A DNA stretch of 64,000 bases from Paenibacillus bovis. Its GTDB lineage: Bacteria > Bacillota > Bacilli > Paenibacillales > Paenibacillaceae. A program made the position numbers and the translations under genes. The notes beneath the pieces were generated by a model. The model was given only the letters and a program-made list of their open reading frames with translations, was not told where the DNA came from and did not search any database. Positions 53,477-62,682 of the stretch are shown here, in pieces. The DNA is taken from NCBI RefSeq assembly GCF_001421015.2, contig NZ_CP013023.1:1419501-1483500 (forward strand), written 5' to 3'. How positions within the stretch are numbered: position 1 is the first letter of the stretch; each line of letters starts with the position of its first letter.

Positions 53477-53791
53477 CTTTACCCCTCCTGCATGTAATTT
53501 TATTCCTTTAAAGTGATATTTATTATAGTAGGATATACTCAAAGTAATTAATTAAGGAATTAATATTACTTCAATACAGGGAGATAAGAGCAAAGATTAT
53601 AATTCCGACAAGAGTACACATCAAGATTAACTGGTGATGAGAGGGCTATCCCTATCTCTATTTGCTTATTGTCTACATTTGATCGATCTGGATTACCTCA
53701 ATTGATTTAAAAGTTGAGTAGAAATTCCAAAATTCAAAATATTCTCCACAGTGTTAGTATGAACTGCTGCTTGAGTATGAGGTAAATCAAC
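53477..53791. other. Intergenic gap
   Basis: About 315 A/T-rich bases with no supported gene, RNA or clear terminator for the deacetylase that ends at 53792. Confidence 0.4.
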
Positions 53792-54859
53792 TTATTTAGA
53801 AGAGACAGATTTTTCCGACTCTCCTGCTTCGCGACCACTGTGCTGGATCGAATCAGGAATAAATAGATTGCGACCTGGCAGTTGATTTTCCCACATAATC
53901 GAATTGTACAGACGTTCTGGATCGATCAGTGGGGAACCTCCATTAATACGCGGAATCTTCATTACATCCGTATCACGGGTAGCCAGTCCAAGCTCGGTTG
54001 TAAAAGCGTAACGGATGCCTACATCTTGAGCGACTTTTTCCACTTCGGGTGTATGCAATCCGTAAGGATAAGCAAAGGTATTCACGACATGAGGCGTAAG
54101 CGGGCGAAGTGCTTCTACACATCGTCTAAGATCATTTTCGATACGTGCCAGATAATGTTCATGGGTCTCGGTTACTCCATCTTTTACCAGTGGAGCGGTA
54201 AGTGCATCGGTGGTATCACTTGTTTTGTAGTGCAATTTGTCGGTATGTGCTTGAACTTCCATATTGGGATCTGAGCGGGTCATATTTTGGATTTCGGCTT
54301 TGGTCATATGGGGAGTTGCCACTAGAGCGCCTTTGCTAAAATCTCCTGTAATGACAAAGCTAACGCCCGGAATATGGCGCTGTTTCATAATCGGATAAGC
54401 AGTGGTGTAGAAATTCTCATATCCATCGTCAAATGTGACCAGTACCGCATTATCCGGTACTTTGCCGCCTTCCATAAAAAGACGGAATTGTTCAAGCGAA
54501 ATGAAATTCATATCTTTGGAACGCAAATAATCCAATTGCGAAGCAAAAAGTGCAGGCGTAATAATATCTCCACCCTGCTTGACCGGATCGATATCGTGAT
54601 ACATCAATACAGCCACTTTGTGCTGATAACGATCTTTTTTGGCTATCGAAGCAAATTGTTCTACAGGCGGAAGCTGATCTGCGGATAGAGGTTGATTTAC
54701 TGCGTTGTTAGAAGCTCCCTGAATAGAACGATTGGCTTGCGCAGTAGTAAAGGATGAAAATAAATCATGATCGGAATACAATGCCATCAGAATAAGTGCC
54801 ATGGCTATAGTTGTTACTAGACCAGTAACGACAAACACAGATATTTTGAATAACTTCAT
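53792..54859 (-). CDS. Polysaccharide deacetylase, third copy, membrane-anchored
   Basis: 355 residues: membrane anchor (about 6-28), linker, then NodB domain with VLMYHDIDPVKQGGD, TFDDGYENFYTTAYPIM (motif 1), QAHTDKLHY (motif 2) and FAYPYGLHTPEVEKVA (motif 3). Closer to PgaB/IcaB-type deacetylases than to the two paralogues at 5942 and 29895, from which it differs in the segment between motifs. ATG 54859 lies about ten bases after AAAGGA. Monocistronic. Confidence 0.88.
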   Translation of the reverse strand: MKLFKISVFVVTGLVTTIAMALILMALYSDHDLFSSFTTAQANRSIQGASNNAVNQPLSADQLPPVEQFASIAKKDRYQHKVAVLMYHDIDPVKQGGDIITPALFASQLDYLRSKDMNFISLEQFRLFMEGGKVPDNAVLVTFDDGYENFYTTAYPIMKQRHIPGVSFVITGDFSKGALVATPHMTKAEIQNMTRSDPNMEVQAHTDKLHYKTSDTTDALTAPLVKDGVTETHEHYLARIENDLRRCVEALRPLTPHVVNTFAYPYGLHTPEVEKVAQDVGIRYAFTTELGLATRDTDVMKIPRINGGSPLIDPERLYNSIMWENQLPGRNLFIPDSIQHSGREAGESEKSVSSK

Positions 54860-55232
54860 ACATAGATCATCCTTTGTCAGAAAGTAAGAGGCGTCAATAG
54901 ACGTAATATCGGAAAATAGCGGGTAGGATATAACAGGTGCGTAGTACAAATAGTAAAAGAAGTAGACTTTGTACCTTTTGTCTCCATATGTAATTTTATT
55001 TCTCTATAAGAGCATTTATGATATCGGGAAAACCATTAATCGATTCGTATGGTTATAATGCAGCAAATAAAAACAAAATGATTACAACGATTTGTATAAT
55101 AATATGTACTTTCTTACCTTTTACAAATAATATCAAGCGTTTTATAGCAGCCTATGGGCGCAAGTTATTCCTGCTAATCTAATACATCGTGTGTGGTAAA
55201 TATATATTACCAAAAAAATGAATAAATAAATT
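54860..55232. other. Intergenic gap, A/T-rich
   Basis: Nothing recognised. It must hold the deacetylase promoter on the minus strand. No conserved RNA structure seen. Confidence 0.4.
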
Positions 55233-55270
55233 AAAGGGGCCAAGAGTCGTTAAACGATCTCAGGCCCCTA
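55233..55270 (-). terminator. Terminator of the OYE gene
   Basis: GGGGCC and GAG arms pair across TCGTTAAACGA with CTC and GGCCCC; a T/A-rich tail follows on the minus strand. Confidence 0.65.
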
Positions 55271-55300
55271 ATTCATAATTCGTAGATTTAAAAATAATCG

Positions 55301-56422
55301 TTATTCGCTGATCGTAAACCAACCGGGCATAGACTGAAATATATTCCAAAGCTTTTCCGGAATATGAAGCTGGTCGCGCTTGGAGAGGCTCAGCGCAGTA
55401 TCCAATTCTGCTTCGCGTCCATTTGCGACTTTTTCTACCCACTGTGGATCCATAATCAATGCATGACCAATAGCAACGAGTGGTAACCCTAATTTCATTG
55501 CTTTTAGCGCATCATCTGGTGTCAGCACAGAACCGGCAGCTATTACGGGTACTTGGCCACTAGCCTTTTCAAGAATCAATTCCAACCGCGTTTTCTCATC
55601 CTGGCTGTCTATTGGCTTGGAAAATACATTATCTAACGAAACATGAATATAGTCCAGATTCTGCTCAATCAGGAAATCAATTAATGCATACGTGTCTTTC
55701 ATACGTAAGCCGTCGGCTTTGGAGGATTCTTCAGGAGAGAGTCGATACCCCACAATAAATGGTTTTGCAGCATGTTTTTTAATGACGCTTTTGATTTCTT
55801 CAATAATTGCCAACGGAAAACGCAAGCGATTTTCAATCGATCCTCCCCATTGGTCTGTACGGTGATTGGTTGCGGGTGACCAGAAATTCTGAATCAAAAA
55901 GCCGTGGGCACCATGAATCTCGACACCATCAAACCCGGCTTCGATTGCACGCCGCGTTGTGTCTCCAAAAGCACGTATAATCGACAAAATCTCCTGATGG
56001 GAGAGCTCTCTGGTTTCTACAGTTGGACCTAGATTAGTCATTTCAGATTGCAGTGCACTCGCGCTGACTGCATCTAGCCCAGGTACCGCTTTATTCCCGG
56101 CATGGAAAATCTGCAGAATAGCAGGAGCGCCTCCACTTTTTGCTGCTTCTGCTAATTTACGTAGACTCGGAGTGAAATCATCACTGTACCCAGCGAATTC
56201 ATTTGTAAATCCCTGTCCTTCCGGTGTTACATGAGTACAGCCTGTAATAACGAGTCCTACTCCATTTACTCTAGGTTTGTAATACTGTACCTCTTCATCT
56301 GAAAGAGTAAGATCGTCATTACTCGACCAAGTTGTCATAGGGGACATAACGGTACTATTTTTAATAGTGATTCCATTTTTGAATGTGAAAGACTCGAATA
56401 ATTGGTTGTATTTTGAATTCAT
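55301..56422 (-). CDS. NADH:flavin oxidoreductase, Old Yellow Enzyme family
   Basis: 373 residues, FMN-dependent TIM barrel. VMSPMTTWSS (FMN contact), then EIHGAHGFLIQNFWSPATNHRTDQWGGSIENRLRF and VIAAGSVLTPDDALKAMKLG (phosphate loop), seen in parts. It reduces activated alkenes or detoxifies electrophiles; resembles Bacillus YqiG. GAGGTT precedes ATG 56422. A MerR-type regulator gene is divergent, 172 bases away, and likely controls it. Confidence 0.92.
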   Translation of the reverse strand: MNSKYNQLFESFTFKNGITIKNSTVMSPMTTWSSNDDLTLSDEEVQYYKPRVNGVGLVITGCTHVTPEGQGFTNEFAGYSDDFTPSLRKLAEAAKSGGAPAILQIFHAGNKAVPGLDAVSASALQSEMTNLGPTVETRELSHQEILSIIRAFGDTTRRAIEAGFDGVEIHGAHGFLIQNFWSPATNHRTDQWGGSIENRLRFPLAIIEEIKSVIKKHAAKPFIVGYRLSPEESSKADGLRMKDTYALIDFLIEQNLDYIHVSLDNVFSKPIDSQDEKTRLELILEKASGQVPVIAAGSVLTPDDALKAMKLGLPLVAIGHALIMDPQWVEKVANGREAELDTALSLSKRDQLHIPEKLWNIFQSMPGWFTISE

Positions 56423-56523
56423 TTGCTTAACCTCGCTCTTATGTTTTATTTTCTTTTATAGTGTATTTTGTTGACCTAAGGGGAAGTAAAGTATTTATTT
56501 GTTCGTAATGGTATAAATATATT

Positions 56524-56552
56524 TTGCATTTTTATTTTTCGAGTGGTATATA
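56524..56552 (+). promoter_or_regulatory. Promoter of the MerR gene
   Basis: TTGCAT (56524-56529), 17-base spacer, TATATA (56547-56552). The palindrome at 56551-56579 overlaps its -10 edge. Confidence 0.55.
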
Positions 56553-56579
56553 TCTAGTTACAGTAGCTGTAACTAGATA
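56551..56579. promoter_or_regulatory. MerR operator palindrome
   Basis: Perfect inverted repeat, 13-base arms (TATCTAGTTACAG and its complement) around TAG. It lies 16 bases before the MerR start codon, consistent with autoregulation, and between the divergent OYE and MerR genes. Confidence 0.7.
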
Positions 56580-56594
56580 AGGAGTGAGTAGATA

Positions 56595-57014
56595 ATGTAT
56601 TCAATGACATATGTAGTAGAAAATCTAAATGTATCTGCCAAGACATTGCGATTCTATGAAGAGCAAGGAATCCTGCCCAATATATCGCGGGATGAAAAAG
56701 GCCGTAGAGTGTATAGTGAGCAACAAATAGACTGGATTTCTTTTATTCGCTGCCTTAAAGAGACGGGTATGCCGCTTTCCAAAATAAAGGATTACAAAGA
56801 ACTGTATGAGTCAGGAAATGCTACGTATTTGCAGAGAGAAGAAATGCTGAAGACTCATAAAGTGGAAATGCAGAAAAAAATTGATGAAAGTTTAAAACAT
56901 CTGGAAGAGCTGAATTATAAAATAGCCATGTATGAACTTCAGAAAGAGGAAGTCATGAAGAATCCCGACTATAACTTTAAATGTCACGGTCTAGAAGTAA
57001 AGATAGTGAATTAG
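56595..57014 (+). CDS. MerR-family transcriptional regulator
   Basis: 139 residues. N-terminal MerR HTH: YVVENLNVSAKTLRFYEEQGILPNISRDEKGRRVYSEQQIDWI, seen in parts, then a helical coiled coil (EEMLKTHKVEMQKKIDESLKHLEELNYKI). One Cys in the HTH region and one near the C-terminus; no heavy-metal motif, so likely an organic-electrophile or redox sensor (inference). AAGGAGTG precedes ATG 56595. Divergent OYE gene and downstream SDR gene are probable targets. Confidence 0.9.
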   Translation: MYSMTYVVENLNVSAKTLRFYEEQGILPNISRDEKGRRVYSEQQIDWISFIRCLKETGMPLSKIKDYKELYESGNATYLQREEMLKTHKVEMQKKIDESLKHLEELNYKIAMYELQKEEVMKNPDYNFKCHGLEVKIVN

Positions 57015-57239
57015 TGCGCTTATACTGATAGGAGGTTATATCCCAATAATTGCTGGTAATCTGCATGTCCAAAAAATTGCCTGTTTTCCAGCTGTTACAT
57101 TTTGAGTGAATATATTAGGTAAAATTGATGTAGTAACGGTGGAAGATAGGAATATAACTGCCTGTTCAATGAGAAATAAACCCGTTACAGCAGCTTTATT
57201 TGCATAAATGCTCATTCCATTCAGAAAGGATGAACTACA

Positions 57240-57980
57240 TTGAAAAGACTCGAAGGAAAAACGGCGTTAATCACAGGAGGAGCGTCCGGCATCGGCCTGG
57301 CATCCGGTATTCGTTTTGCGCAGGAGGGTGCGAATGTAGTTCTGACAGACATTACCGAAGCTCGCAAAGAGGAGATCGTCTCACAGGTAGAAGCAGCAGG
57401 CAGCAAAGCCCTCTTCCTCAAGCATGATGTCACCTTGGAAGAGGATTGGCAGCATGTATTCGAGCAAGCGGAAGAGACATTCGGACAAGTCGATATCGTG
57501 ATGAATAATGCGGGCATCGGGCTGCAGGGTAACGTAGAGGAGACCAGCTATTCGGATTGGAAAAAAGTGATCGATGTCAATCTGAATGGCGTCTTCCTCG
57601 GAACCAAATATGGAGTGATCCATATGAAAGAGCATGGCGGATCGATTATTAACATTTCCTCAATCGAAGGTCTGATCGGTGATCCACGTATCGCGGCTTA
57701 CAATGCCAGTAAAGGCGGAGTGCGCATACTGACCAAATCGGCTGCGCTGCATGCGGCTCCGTACAAGATCCGTGTGAACAGTATTCATCCAGGATATATC
57801 AACACACCGATGATCGGCGAAGATCCCGAGACCTTGAAGTACCTGATTTCACTGCATCCGATGGGGCATCTCGGAGAAGCCGAGGATGTGGCCAATATGG
57901 CGTTATTCCTTGCTTCGGATGAGTCCAAATTTTCAACGGGTTCGGAGTTTGTGGTGGACGGGGGATATACGGCGCAGTAA
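57240..57980 (+). CDS. Short-chain dehydrogenase/reductase (SDR)
   Basis: 246 residues with TGGASGIG (12-19), NNAG near 89-92, and catalytic S140/S141, Y154 and K158 (YNASK). Similar to cyclopentanol/alcohol dehydrogenase-type SDRs. The start is TTG 57240, seven bases after AAAGGATG; no ATG precedes the nucleotide loop. It lies 225 bases after the MerR gene and ends at a strong terminator, so it may be a third member of the MerR module. Confidence 0.9.
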   Translation: MKRLEGKTALITGGASGIGLASGIRFAQEGANVVLTDITEARKEEIVSQVEAAGSKALFLKHDVTLEEDWQHVFEQAEETFGQVDIVMNNAGIGLQGNVEETSYSDWKKVIDVNLNGVFLGTKYGVIHMKEHGGSIINISSIEGLIGDPRIAAYNASKGGVRILTKSAALHAAPYKIRVNSIHPGYINTPMIGEDPETLKYLISLHPMGHLGEAEDVANMALFLASDESKFSTGSEFVVDGGYTAQ

Positions 57981-58115
57981 TAGGCTGTGACCAAGGCGAG
58001 TGCAGGAATGCGGCTGACTTTGGCAAAGGATATCTAAAGGAAATGTATCCAAAGTAGATTCTATTTGGCGAGTCGGATTGGATGAATATCGGATTGGATC
58101 AATAATAGATACTTA

Positions 58116-58154
58116 TCAAAAACCAGCAATCGATATCCGATTGCTGGTTTTTGA
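58116..58154 (+). terminator. Terminator of the SDR gene
   Basis: Perfect 17-base arms (TCAAAAACCAGCAATCG and its complement) around ATATC, with a T-run; the mirrored A-run would also end minus-strand transcripts. Confidence 0.85.
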
Positions 58155-58245
58155 TGGAATTACAGGACAGACCGATTCTGTGCATACCAAGAGATACTAG
58201 GGGCAATATGGACCATAGGATATTGGCTTAACAGCGTTGCTCTGT

Positions 58246-59181
58246 CTATTTCAGCTGTTCTTCTTCCAGTATATTGAAGATACCCTGTTGGCTTTGTTCG
58301 GGTGTAGCGGTTGGTAGTTCTGTCGCTTTACCGTTTTTATCGATGATTCCATAATGGAATGCTCCCGGAAGAGAGAAAGCAAAGTAGACTCCACCTGTCG
58401 GGATCGATGGCATTTTGCCTTTGAACTCTATTATTTTATAGGGAATTATAGGCAGATTCGTGTTTTTGACTTGTTGCTTCAGATCCACTTTTGCGGACCA
58501 CAGCAATTCGGTATGATTGTTAATAATACGATAGTAATTCACGATATCCATATGTTGTTTGAAGAACTCGTCTACTTTATTTTTGGGAAAGTAGGTCGTA
58601 TACAGCATATTGTCGCCTGTCTCTGGTGTCTCCAGCAAGGTACCTGTTTTGTCGACTGCGGGAAAACGAATCGAAGCGTTACGTGCTGTAGCGGTGTCGC
58701 TGGATTGGAGCTGCTTGGCAAGTGTGGCTGATGGCTTGGCGACATAGACGACGCGCTGCCCTGCATTCCAATACGCATAAGCATCGGCTGCAGCTGTAAT
58801 GAAGCGAATCGGAACCATGATGCGTCCATTTTTCATTTCCGCTGCGCTGGTTAGCTTAACCTGGTGTCCGATAATGGTGGCTGTAGTGGAGCCTGCTTTC
58901 AGTGTGGATTTCTGTCCGTTATTGTTGACGGTGACGATTTTGCTGTTGTTATTCCAGGAAATCTGAACATCCGGGATGGTTTTGATCGCGTTTAGCGGTA
59001 CCAGGGTAGCTCCATCCCGGATGTAGGGTGTTACATCTACATTGGCAGTTTCATTATTAACGATGATGGAGATATCACCCTTTGAACCGGCAGCATGGGC
59101 ATTGCTCATACCAGCACAGCTGCCTGCGAGCAGGGCGACAGAAAGTGATGAAGTCAGAATAGCTTTGGTAAATAGTTTCAT
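58246..59181 (-). CDS. Secreted stalk-domain protein (copper amine oxidase N-like)
   Basis: 311 residues, signal peptide about 1-31. The stalk domain (about 36-150) shows the repeated pattern ISIIVNNETANVDVTPYIRDGATLVPLNAI... NGRIMVPIRFITAAADAYAYWNAGQRVVYVA. The second half (about 165-311) has no known domain. Stalk domains in Paenibacillus are cell-envelope modules; here it lies divergent to an amidase whose own N-terminus carries a related domain, hinting at a shared wall role. AAAGGAGAATCCGAATT precedes ATG 59181. Confidence 0.85.
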   Translation of the reverse strand: MKLFTKAILTSSLSVALLAGSCAGMSNAHAAGSKGDISIIVNNETANVDVTPYIRDGATLVPLNAIKTIPDVQISWNNNSKIVTVNNNGQKSTLKAGSTTATIIGHQVKLTSAAEMKNGRIMVPIRFITAAADAYAYWNAGQRVVYVAKPSATLAKQLQSSDTATARNASIRFPAVDKTGTLLETPETGDNMLYTTYFPKNKVDEFFKQHMDIVNYYRIINNHTELLWSAKVDLKQQVKNTNLPIIPYKIIEFKGKMPSIPTGGVYFAFSLPGAFHYGIIDKNGKATELPTATPEQSQQGIFNILEEEQLK

Positions 59182-59572
59182 AATTCGGATTCTCCTTTGG
59201 TGCTTGGAATATGTACATACTTGTTGGTTTGCCTGACACGAGACATTATTATTTGTCTGATTACAGCTGTACCAATTTTATTGCATAAAAAAACATAATT
59301 TAAATAATATTGGATAAAAAACATTTATCTAACAACTTTTATCATGCAATAGCGTTTTATATTTAGCAAGCTCAACAGCAATATGCCTCCTGATCGCTCC
59401 TCACGAAACAAGGGTCACACCCTGAGCTTTGCAGTATCCCCCTGCTGTGAAGAGATCCTTATTTCGGTGCTGAGGTTGTTTATCGTGATTTCTCTGGATG
59501 GAGTATAGCTATAGGACAACGTTATTATTCAGCCGAAACAGTAGTCAACGCAAATTAAAATCGAGGTGTACC
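59182..59572. other. Intergenic gap between divergent stalk and amidase genes; possible structured RNA
   Basis: 59385-59485 is unusually G/C-rich for its surroundings and can fold: AGGGT-CAC-ACCCT (59411-59423) and GCAG-N7-CTGC next to it. On the minus strand it includes GCAAAGC, a box also found in class-I c-di-GMP riboswitches, but the other conserved parts of that class are missing. I do not assign a class. Confidence 0.35.
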
Positions 59573-60967
59573 ATGAAAAAGGTAATCATGCTATTACTGT
59601 TCAGTGTGATGTTGGTTTTTCTGATGCCTGCACATACGAATGCAGCTGCAAACCAAACGCGAATCGTTTTGGATGGTCAGGAATTGAGTTTACCCAAAGA
59701 TATTGGAGTCGTTAATATGCAAAATAATATTATGATTCCAATCCGTGTAGTCGCCGAAAATTTGAAGTTCCAGGTGAATTGGGATCAAGCTACACAAAAT
59801 GTACATATTCAGCAAGGATCTAATACCGTTTCCTTAACAGTGGGCAAGAATACAGCTTCTGTAGGTAACAAGACGGTAAAGCTCGGAGTAGCTCCCCAGA
59901 TCATCCAAAATACAGTTTTTGTTCCTTTGCGTTTTGTTAGTGAAGCGATGGGGCTGGGAGTAGAGTGGAACAATAGCGATAAAATAGTGACTTTAGCCAG
60001 TTTGGTCAGCAGTACACCGGATGCACCGCTGCCTGATAGCGGGAGTGCAACAGCCACGAACTGGATTCATGAGATCAATTATGTGAATAATCAGCTGGTA
60101 GTCTCGCTCGATCACGAGATTAATCCAGTGATTACAGAGCTCAAAAATCCGGAGCGTCTTGTTTTGGATTTTCCGGCTACCAATTTTGGGAATATGGAAA
60201 ATATACCTTCTCCAGGAGCGATAGCAAGGCTCGATACGAGTGATTCTCCCAATGTGAAGGAAATACGGTATTCCCTGTATCAAAACAATCCTGCCCAGAT
60301 CCGTGTGGTTATGGAGCTGAACAATGTCAGCTCTGTTCAGTACCAACCGCAGACCACTACCGGCAAGTTTATTCTTGATCTGGACATGGTCAATGATTCC
60401 GGTTCTACCCTTCCGACAGACAACGGAAAAAAAATAGTCGTTATTGATGCAGGTCATGGAGGCACAGATCCGGGAACAATAAGTATCACGCAAAAGCCCG
60501 AGAAAAACTTCACCCTTGCGCTAAGCCTTAAAGTGCAGGCTCTTTTAAAAAATGAGCCGGATATAGAAGTAATTATGACTCGTGAGACAGATGTCTACCC
60601 TACCAGACCGGAACGGGTGAAGCTGGCCAATGATCTAAATGCAGATGTATTTGTATCCATACATGCCAACAGCGTCCTGGCTTCTCCCCAGGCTAAAGGA
60701 ACGGAGACGTATTATTATCAGCGCGAGAGCAGTAAGGATTTGGCAAATTGTATTCATGAAAAATTGATTCAGGCGCTGGGATTTACGGATCGCGGGATTA
60801 AAAATGGTAGCTTACAGGTTATTCGGGAAACGACCATGGCAGCTGTTCTTTTGGAAATCGGATTCTTGAGCAACAAAGAAGAGGAAGAAGCCATGATGTC
60901 AGAAGACAATCAGAATAAAGCGGCACAAGCGATTGTGGATGGCATCAAAGAATATCTGGAATTATAG
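59573..60967 (+). CDS. N-acetylmuramoyl-L-alanine amidase with stalk and AMIN domains
   Basis: 464 residues: signal peptide (1-25), copper-amine-oxidase-like stalk domain (about 28-145), AMIN domain (about 163-275), and amidase_3 zinc domain (about 286-464). The zinc ligands are H294 (DAGHGGTDPG), E310 and the histidine in VSIHAN, with the catalytic glutamate in LLEIGFLSN. It cleaves the amide between MurNAc and the stem peptide. ATG 59573 follows GAGGTG; upstream codons back to 59498 lack a signal sequence. Followed after 30 bases by a lipoprotein gene, probably cotranscribed. Confidence 0.93.
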   Translation: MKKVIMLLLFSVMLVFLMPAHTNAAANQTRIVLDGQELSLPKDIGVVNMQNNIMIPIRVVAENLKFQVNWDQATQNVHIQQGSNTVSLTVGKNTASVGNKTVKLGVAPQIIQNTVFVPLRFVSEAMGLGVEWNNSDKIVTLASLVSSTPDAPLPDSGSATATNWIHEINYVNNQLVVSLDHEINPVITELKNPERLVLDFPATNFGNMENIPSPGAIARLDTSDSPNVKEIRYSLYQNNPAQIRVVMELNNVSSVQYQPQTTTGKFILDLDMVNDSGSTLPTDNGKKIVVIDAGHGGTDPGTISITQKPEKNFTLALSLKVQALLKNEPDIEVIMTRETDVYPTRPERVKLANDLNADVFVSIHANSVLASPQAKGTETYYYQRESSKDLANCIHEKLIQALGFTDRGIKNGSLQVIRETTMAAVLLEIGFLSNKEEEEAMMSEDNQNKAAQAIVDGIKEYLEL

Positions 60968-60997
60968 AACAAGGAATAATCTAAGAGGATGTGCGTT

Positions 60998-61540
60998 ATG
61001 AAAAAAGGAATTTATCTGGCGATCATCATATGCGCTCTGAGCGTACTCGCCCTCGGTTGCGAGAGCAAGCCTGCTGCCAATACCGTTCAAGGTTCTGATC
61101 CTGCAACGAATAAGCCAGCACCGGCAGGTACCAAGGACAATCAAGAAGAGAAGTCCCAGGAGATCAAAGTATATTATTCGGATGTTCAAGTCATGCAATT
61201 GGAACCAAATACGCAGACCATTACGTATAAAGAGGACTCGGAAAAATACAGTGCAGCCTATGCGGCTCTCCAGAAGAACGATCAAAAAGAGCTGATTCCT
61301 TTGTGGGAAAATGTTGATTTGCTCTCCACCAAGTTGGAGCAAGGGACATTGACACTGGATGTGCATATTCCGGACAAAGCACGCATGGGATCTTCCGGAG
61401 AGATTCTGGCGATAGACGCTTTGAAAAAGACCTTTTTTCAATTTGACGAAGTAAAAAATATTCAGCTGCTGGTTGATGGAAAACAGACGGACAGCTTGAT
61501 GGGGCAAGCGGAGTTGGAAAATCCGCTCACTCGCGAATAG
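60998..61540 (+). CDS. GerM-like (GerMN domain) lipoprotein
   Basis: 180 residues. Lipobox SVLALGC (Cys at about 21), linker, then a GerMN-type domain (about 55-170): IKVYYSDVQVMQLEPNTQTI, VDLLSTKLEQGTLTLDVHIP, and FFQFDEVKNIQLLVDGKQTDSLMGQ. GerM of Bacillus is needed for sporulation and germination and lies at the cell surface. The neighbouring amidase makes a wall or spore-cortex role plausible. AGAGGATG precedes ATG 60998. Confidence 0.85.
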   Translation: MKKGIYLAIIICALSVLALGCESKPAANTVQGSDPATNKPAPAGTKDNQEEKSQEIKVYYSDVQVMQLEPNTQTITYKEDSEKYSAAYAALQKNDQKELIPLWENVDLLSTKLEQGTLTLDVHIPDKARMGSSGEILAIDALKKTFFQFDEVKNIQLLVDGKQTDSLMGQAELENPLTRE

Positions 61541-61550
61541 ATGAATACCA

Positions 61551-61587
61551 AAGCAGCCGATACCCATAGAGGATCGGCTGCTTTTTT
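61551..61587 (+). terminator. Terminator of the amidase-lipoprotein operon
   Basis: AAGCAGCCGAT (61551-61561) pairs with ATCGGCTGCTT around an 11-base loop, then TTTT. It lies between convergent genes. Confidence 0.85.
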
Positions 61588-61659
61588 GTCCCGTGGTGGA
61601 GCTGGTTGGATAATGATTTGTGCCTATTTTCCATGACAATAAATCATACGCGTTCAACG

Positions 61660-62511
61660 TTACAGATCAATTTTCCAATTGCCCATCTTACTGGCTACTT
61701 CCGGATCATGATAAGACAGGAAAAGGCTCTTTCCTGTATCCAGAGACGTAATTTGCTGGATATCCTCTGCATCTATCTTAAAATCGAAAATATCAAAGTT
61801 CTCGGCGATCCGTTCTTTTCTGACGGATTTGGGAATCACTACCACATCACGCTGAACAAGCCAGCGCAGCACGATCTGGGCGACAGACTTGTTGTGTTTT
61901 GCTGCGATAGAGACGAGTACCTCGTTGCCGAACAGATTGTTCAATCCTTCGGCAAATGGAGCCCACGATTGATGATAAACGCCATGCTTTTTCATAAAAG
62001 CTGCACTCTCGGCTTGCTGGTAAAAAGGATGCGTCTCGATCTGGTTTACTGCTGGTACAACATCGTTATGCAAAATCAGATCTATTAGCCGATCGGGCAG
62101 AAAATTGCTGACGCCAATCGCTTTAATCCGGCCCTCGCGGTATAGATCCTCCATCGCACGCCAGGCACCATAATAATCGCCAAAAGGCTGGTGAATCAGA
62201 TACAGATCGAGATAATCCAGCTGCAGCTTGTGCATCGACTTGGCAAAAGCCAGTTGGGTCTTCTCGTAGCCGGCATCCTGCACCCACAGCTTAGTCGTAA
62301 TAAATAGCTGCTCTCTCGGAATACCACTGCGCTTGATCGCACGTCCGACCGCTTCCTCATTCATATAACCAGCAGCCGTATCGATCAGACGATAACCTGC
62401 CATCAGAGCTTCATACACCGCATTCTCGCACTCTTCAGCATCCGGTACCTGATATACCCCAAAGCCGATGATCGGCATCTCTACACCATTGTTTAATGTA
62501 ACAGTCTGCAT
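61660..62511 (-). CDS. Aldo/keto reductase
   Basis: 283 residues, NADPH-dependent TIM barrel. Catalytic tetrad D44, Y49, K74 and H107, with [11 protein letters not shown] and GVSNF as family motifs and [13 protein letters not shown] for the cofactor phosphate. It reduces aldehydes such as methylglyoxal or 2,5-diketogluconate-type carbonyls; the substrate is not set by sequence. ATG 62511 follows AGGAGGAATCGCG. Divergent MerR gene 171 bases away. Confidence 0.92.
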   Translation of the reverse strand: MQTVTLNNGVEMPIIGFGVYQVPDAEECENAVYEALMAGYRLIDTAAGYMNEEAVGRAIKRSGIPREQLFITTKLWVQDAGYEKTQLAFAKSMHKLQLDYLDLYLIHQPFGDYYGAWRAMEDLYREGRIKAIGVSNFLPDRLIDLILHNDVVPAVNQIETHPFYQQAESAAFMKKHGVYHQSWAPFAEGLNNLFGNEVLVSIAAKHNKSVAQIVLRWLVQRDVVVIPKSVRKERIAENFDIFDFKIDAEDIQQITSLDTGKSLFLSYHDPEVASKMGNWKIDL

Positions 62512-62622
62512 CGCGATTCCTCCTGTAATATCTAAAATAAAATGCATGCAGCCGTGTCATAAATTCTCAATTCTGTCGATAGACTTTCATTTATCTCCGG
62601 CTTGCATTACAGTAAGCCTAAC

Positions 62623-62643
62623 GCCTTCGTGTTACACGAAGGC
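62623..62643. promoter_or_regulatory. MerR-type operator palindrome
   Basis: GCCTTCGTG-TTA-CACGAAGGC, perfect nine-base arms, 40 bases before the MerR start at 62683 and between the divergent aldo/keto reductase and MerR genes. Confidence 0.7.
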
Positions 62644-62682
62644 AAGAGGAATATGCGTATTTATTTTTCGGGAGGGATTTCG

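Noticed and set aside
57057..57070. Third copy of the Crp/Fnr-type palindrome (GTAATCTGCATGTC) before the second SDR gene
   Set aside because: Only the left part matches and the symmetry is lost; probably chance.
59385..59485. Firm call of a c-di-GMP or c-di-AMP riboswitch
   Set aside because: Only one short box matches; conserved parts of either class are missing.
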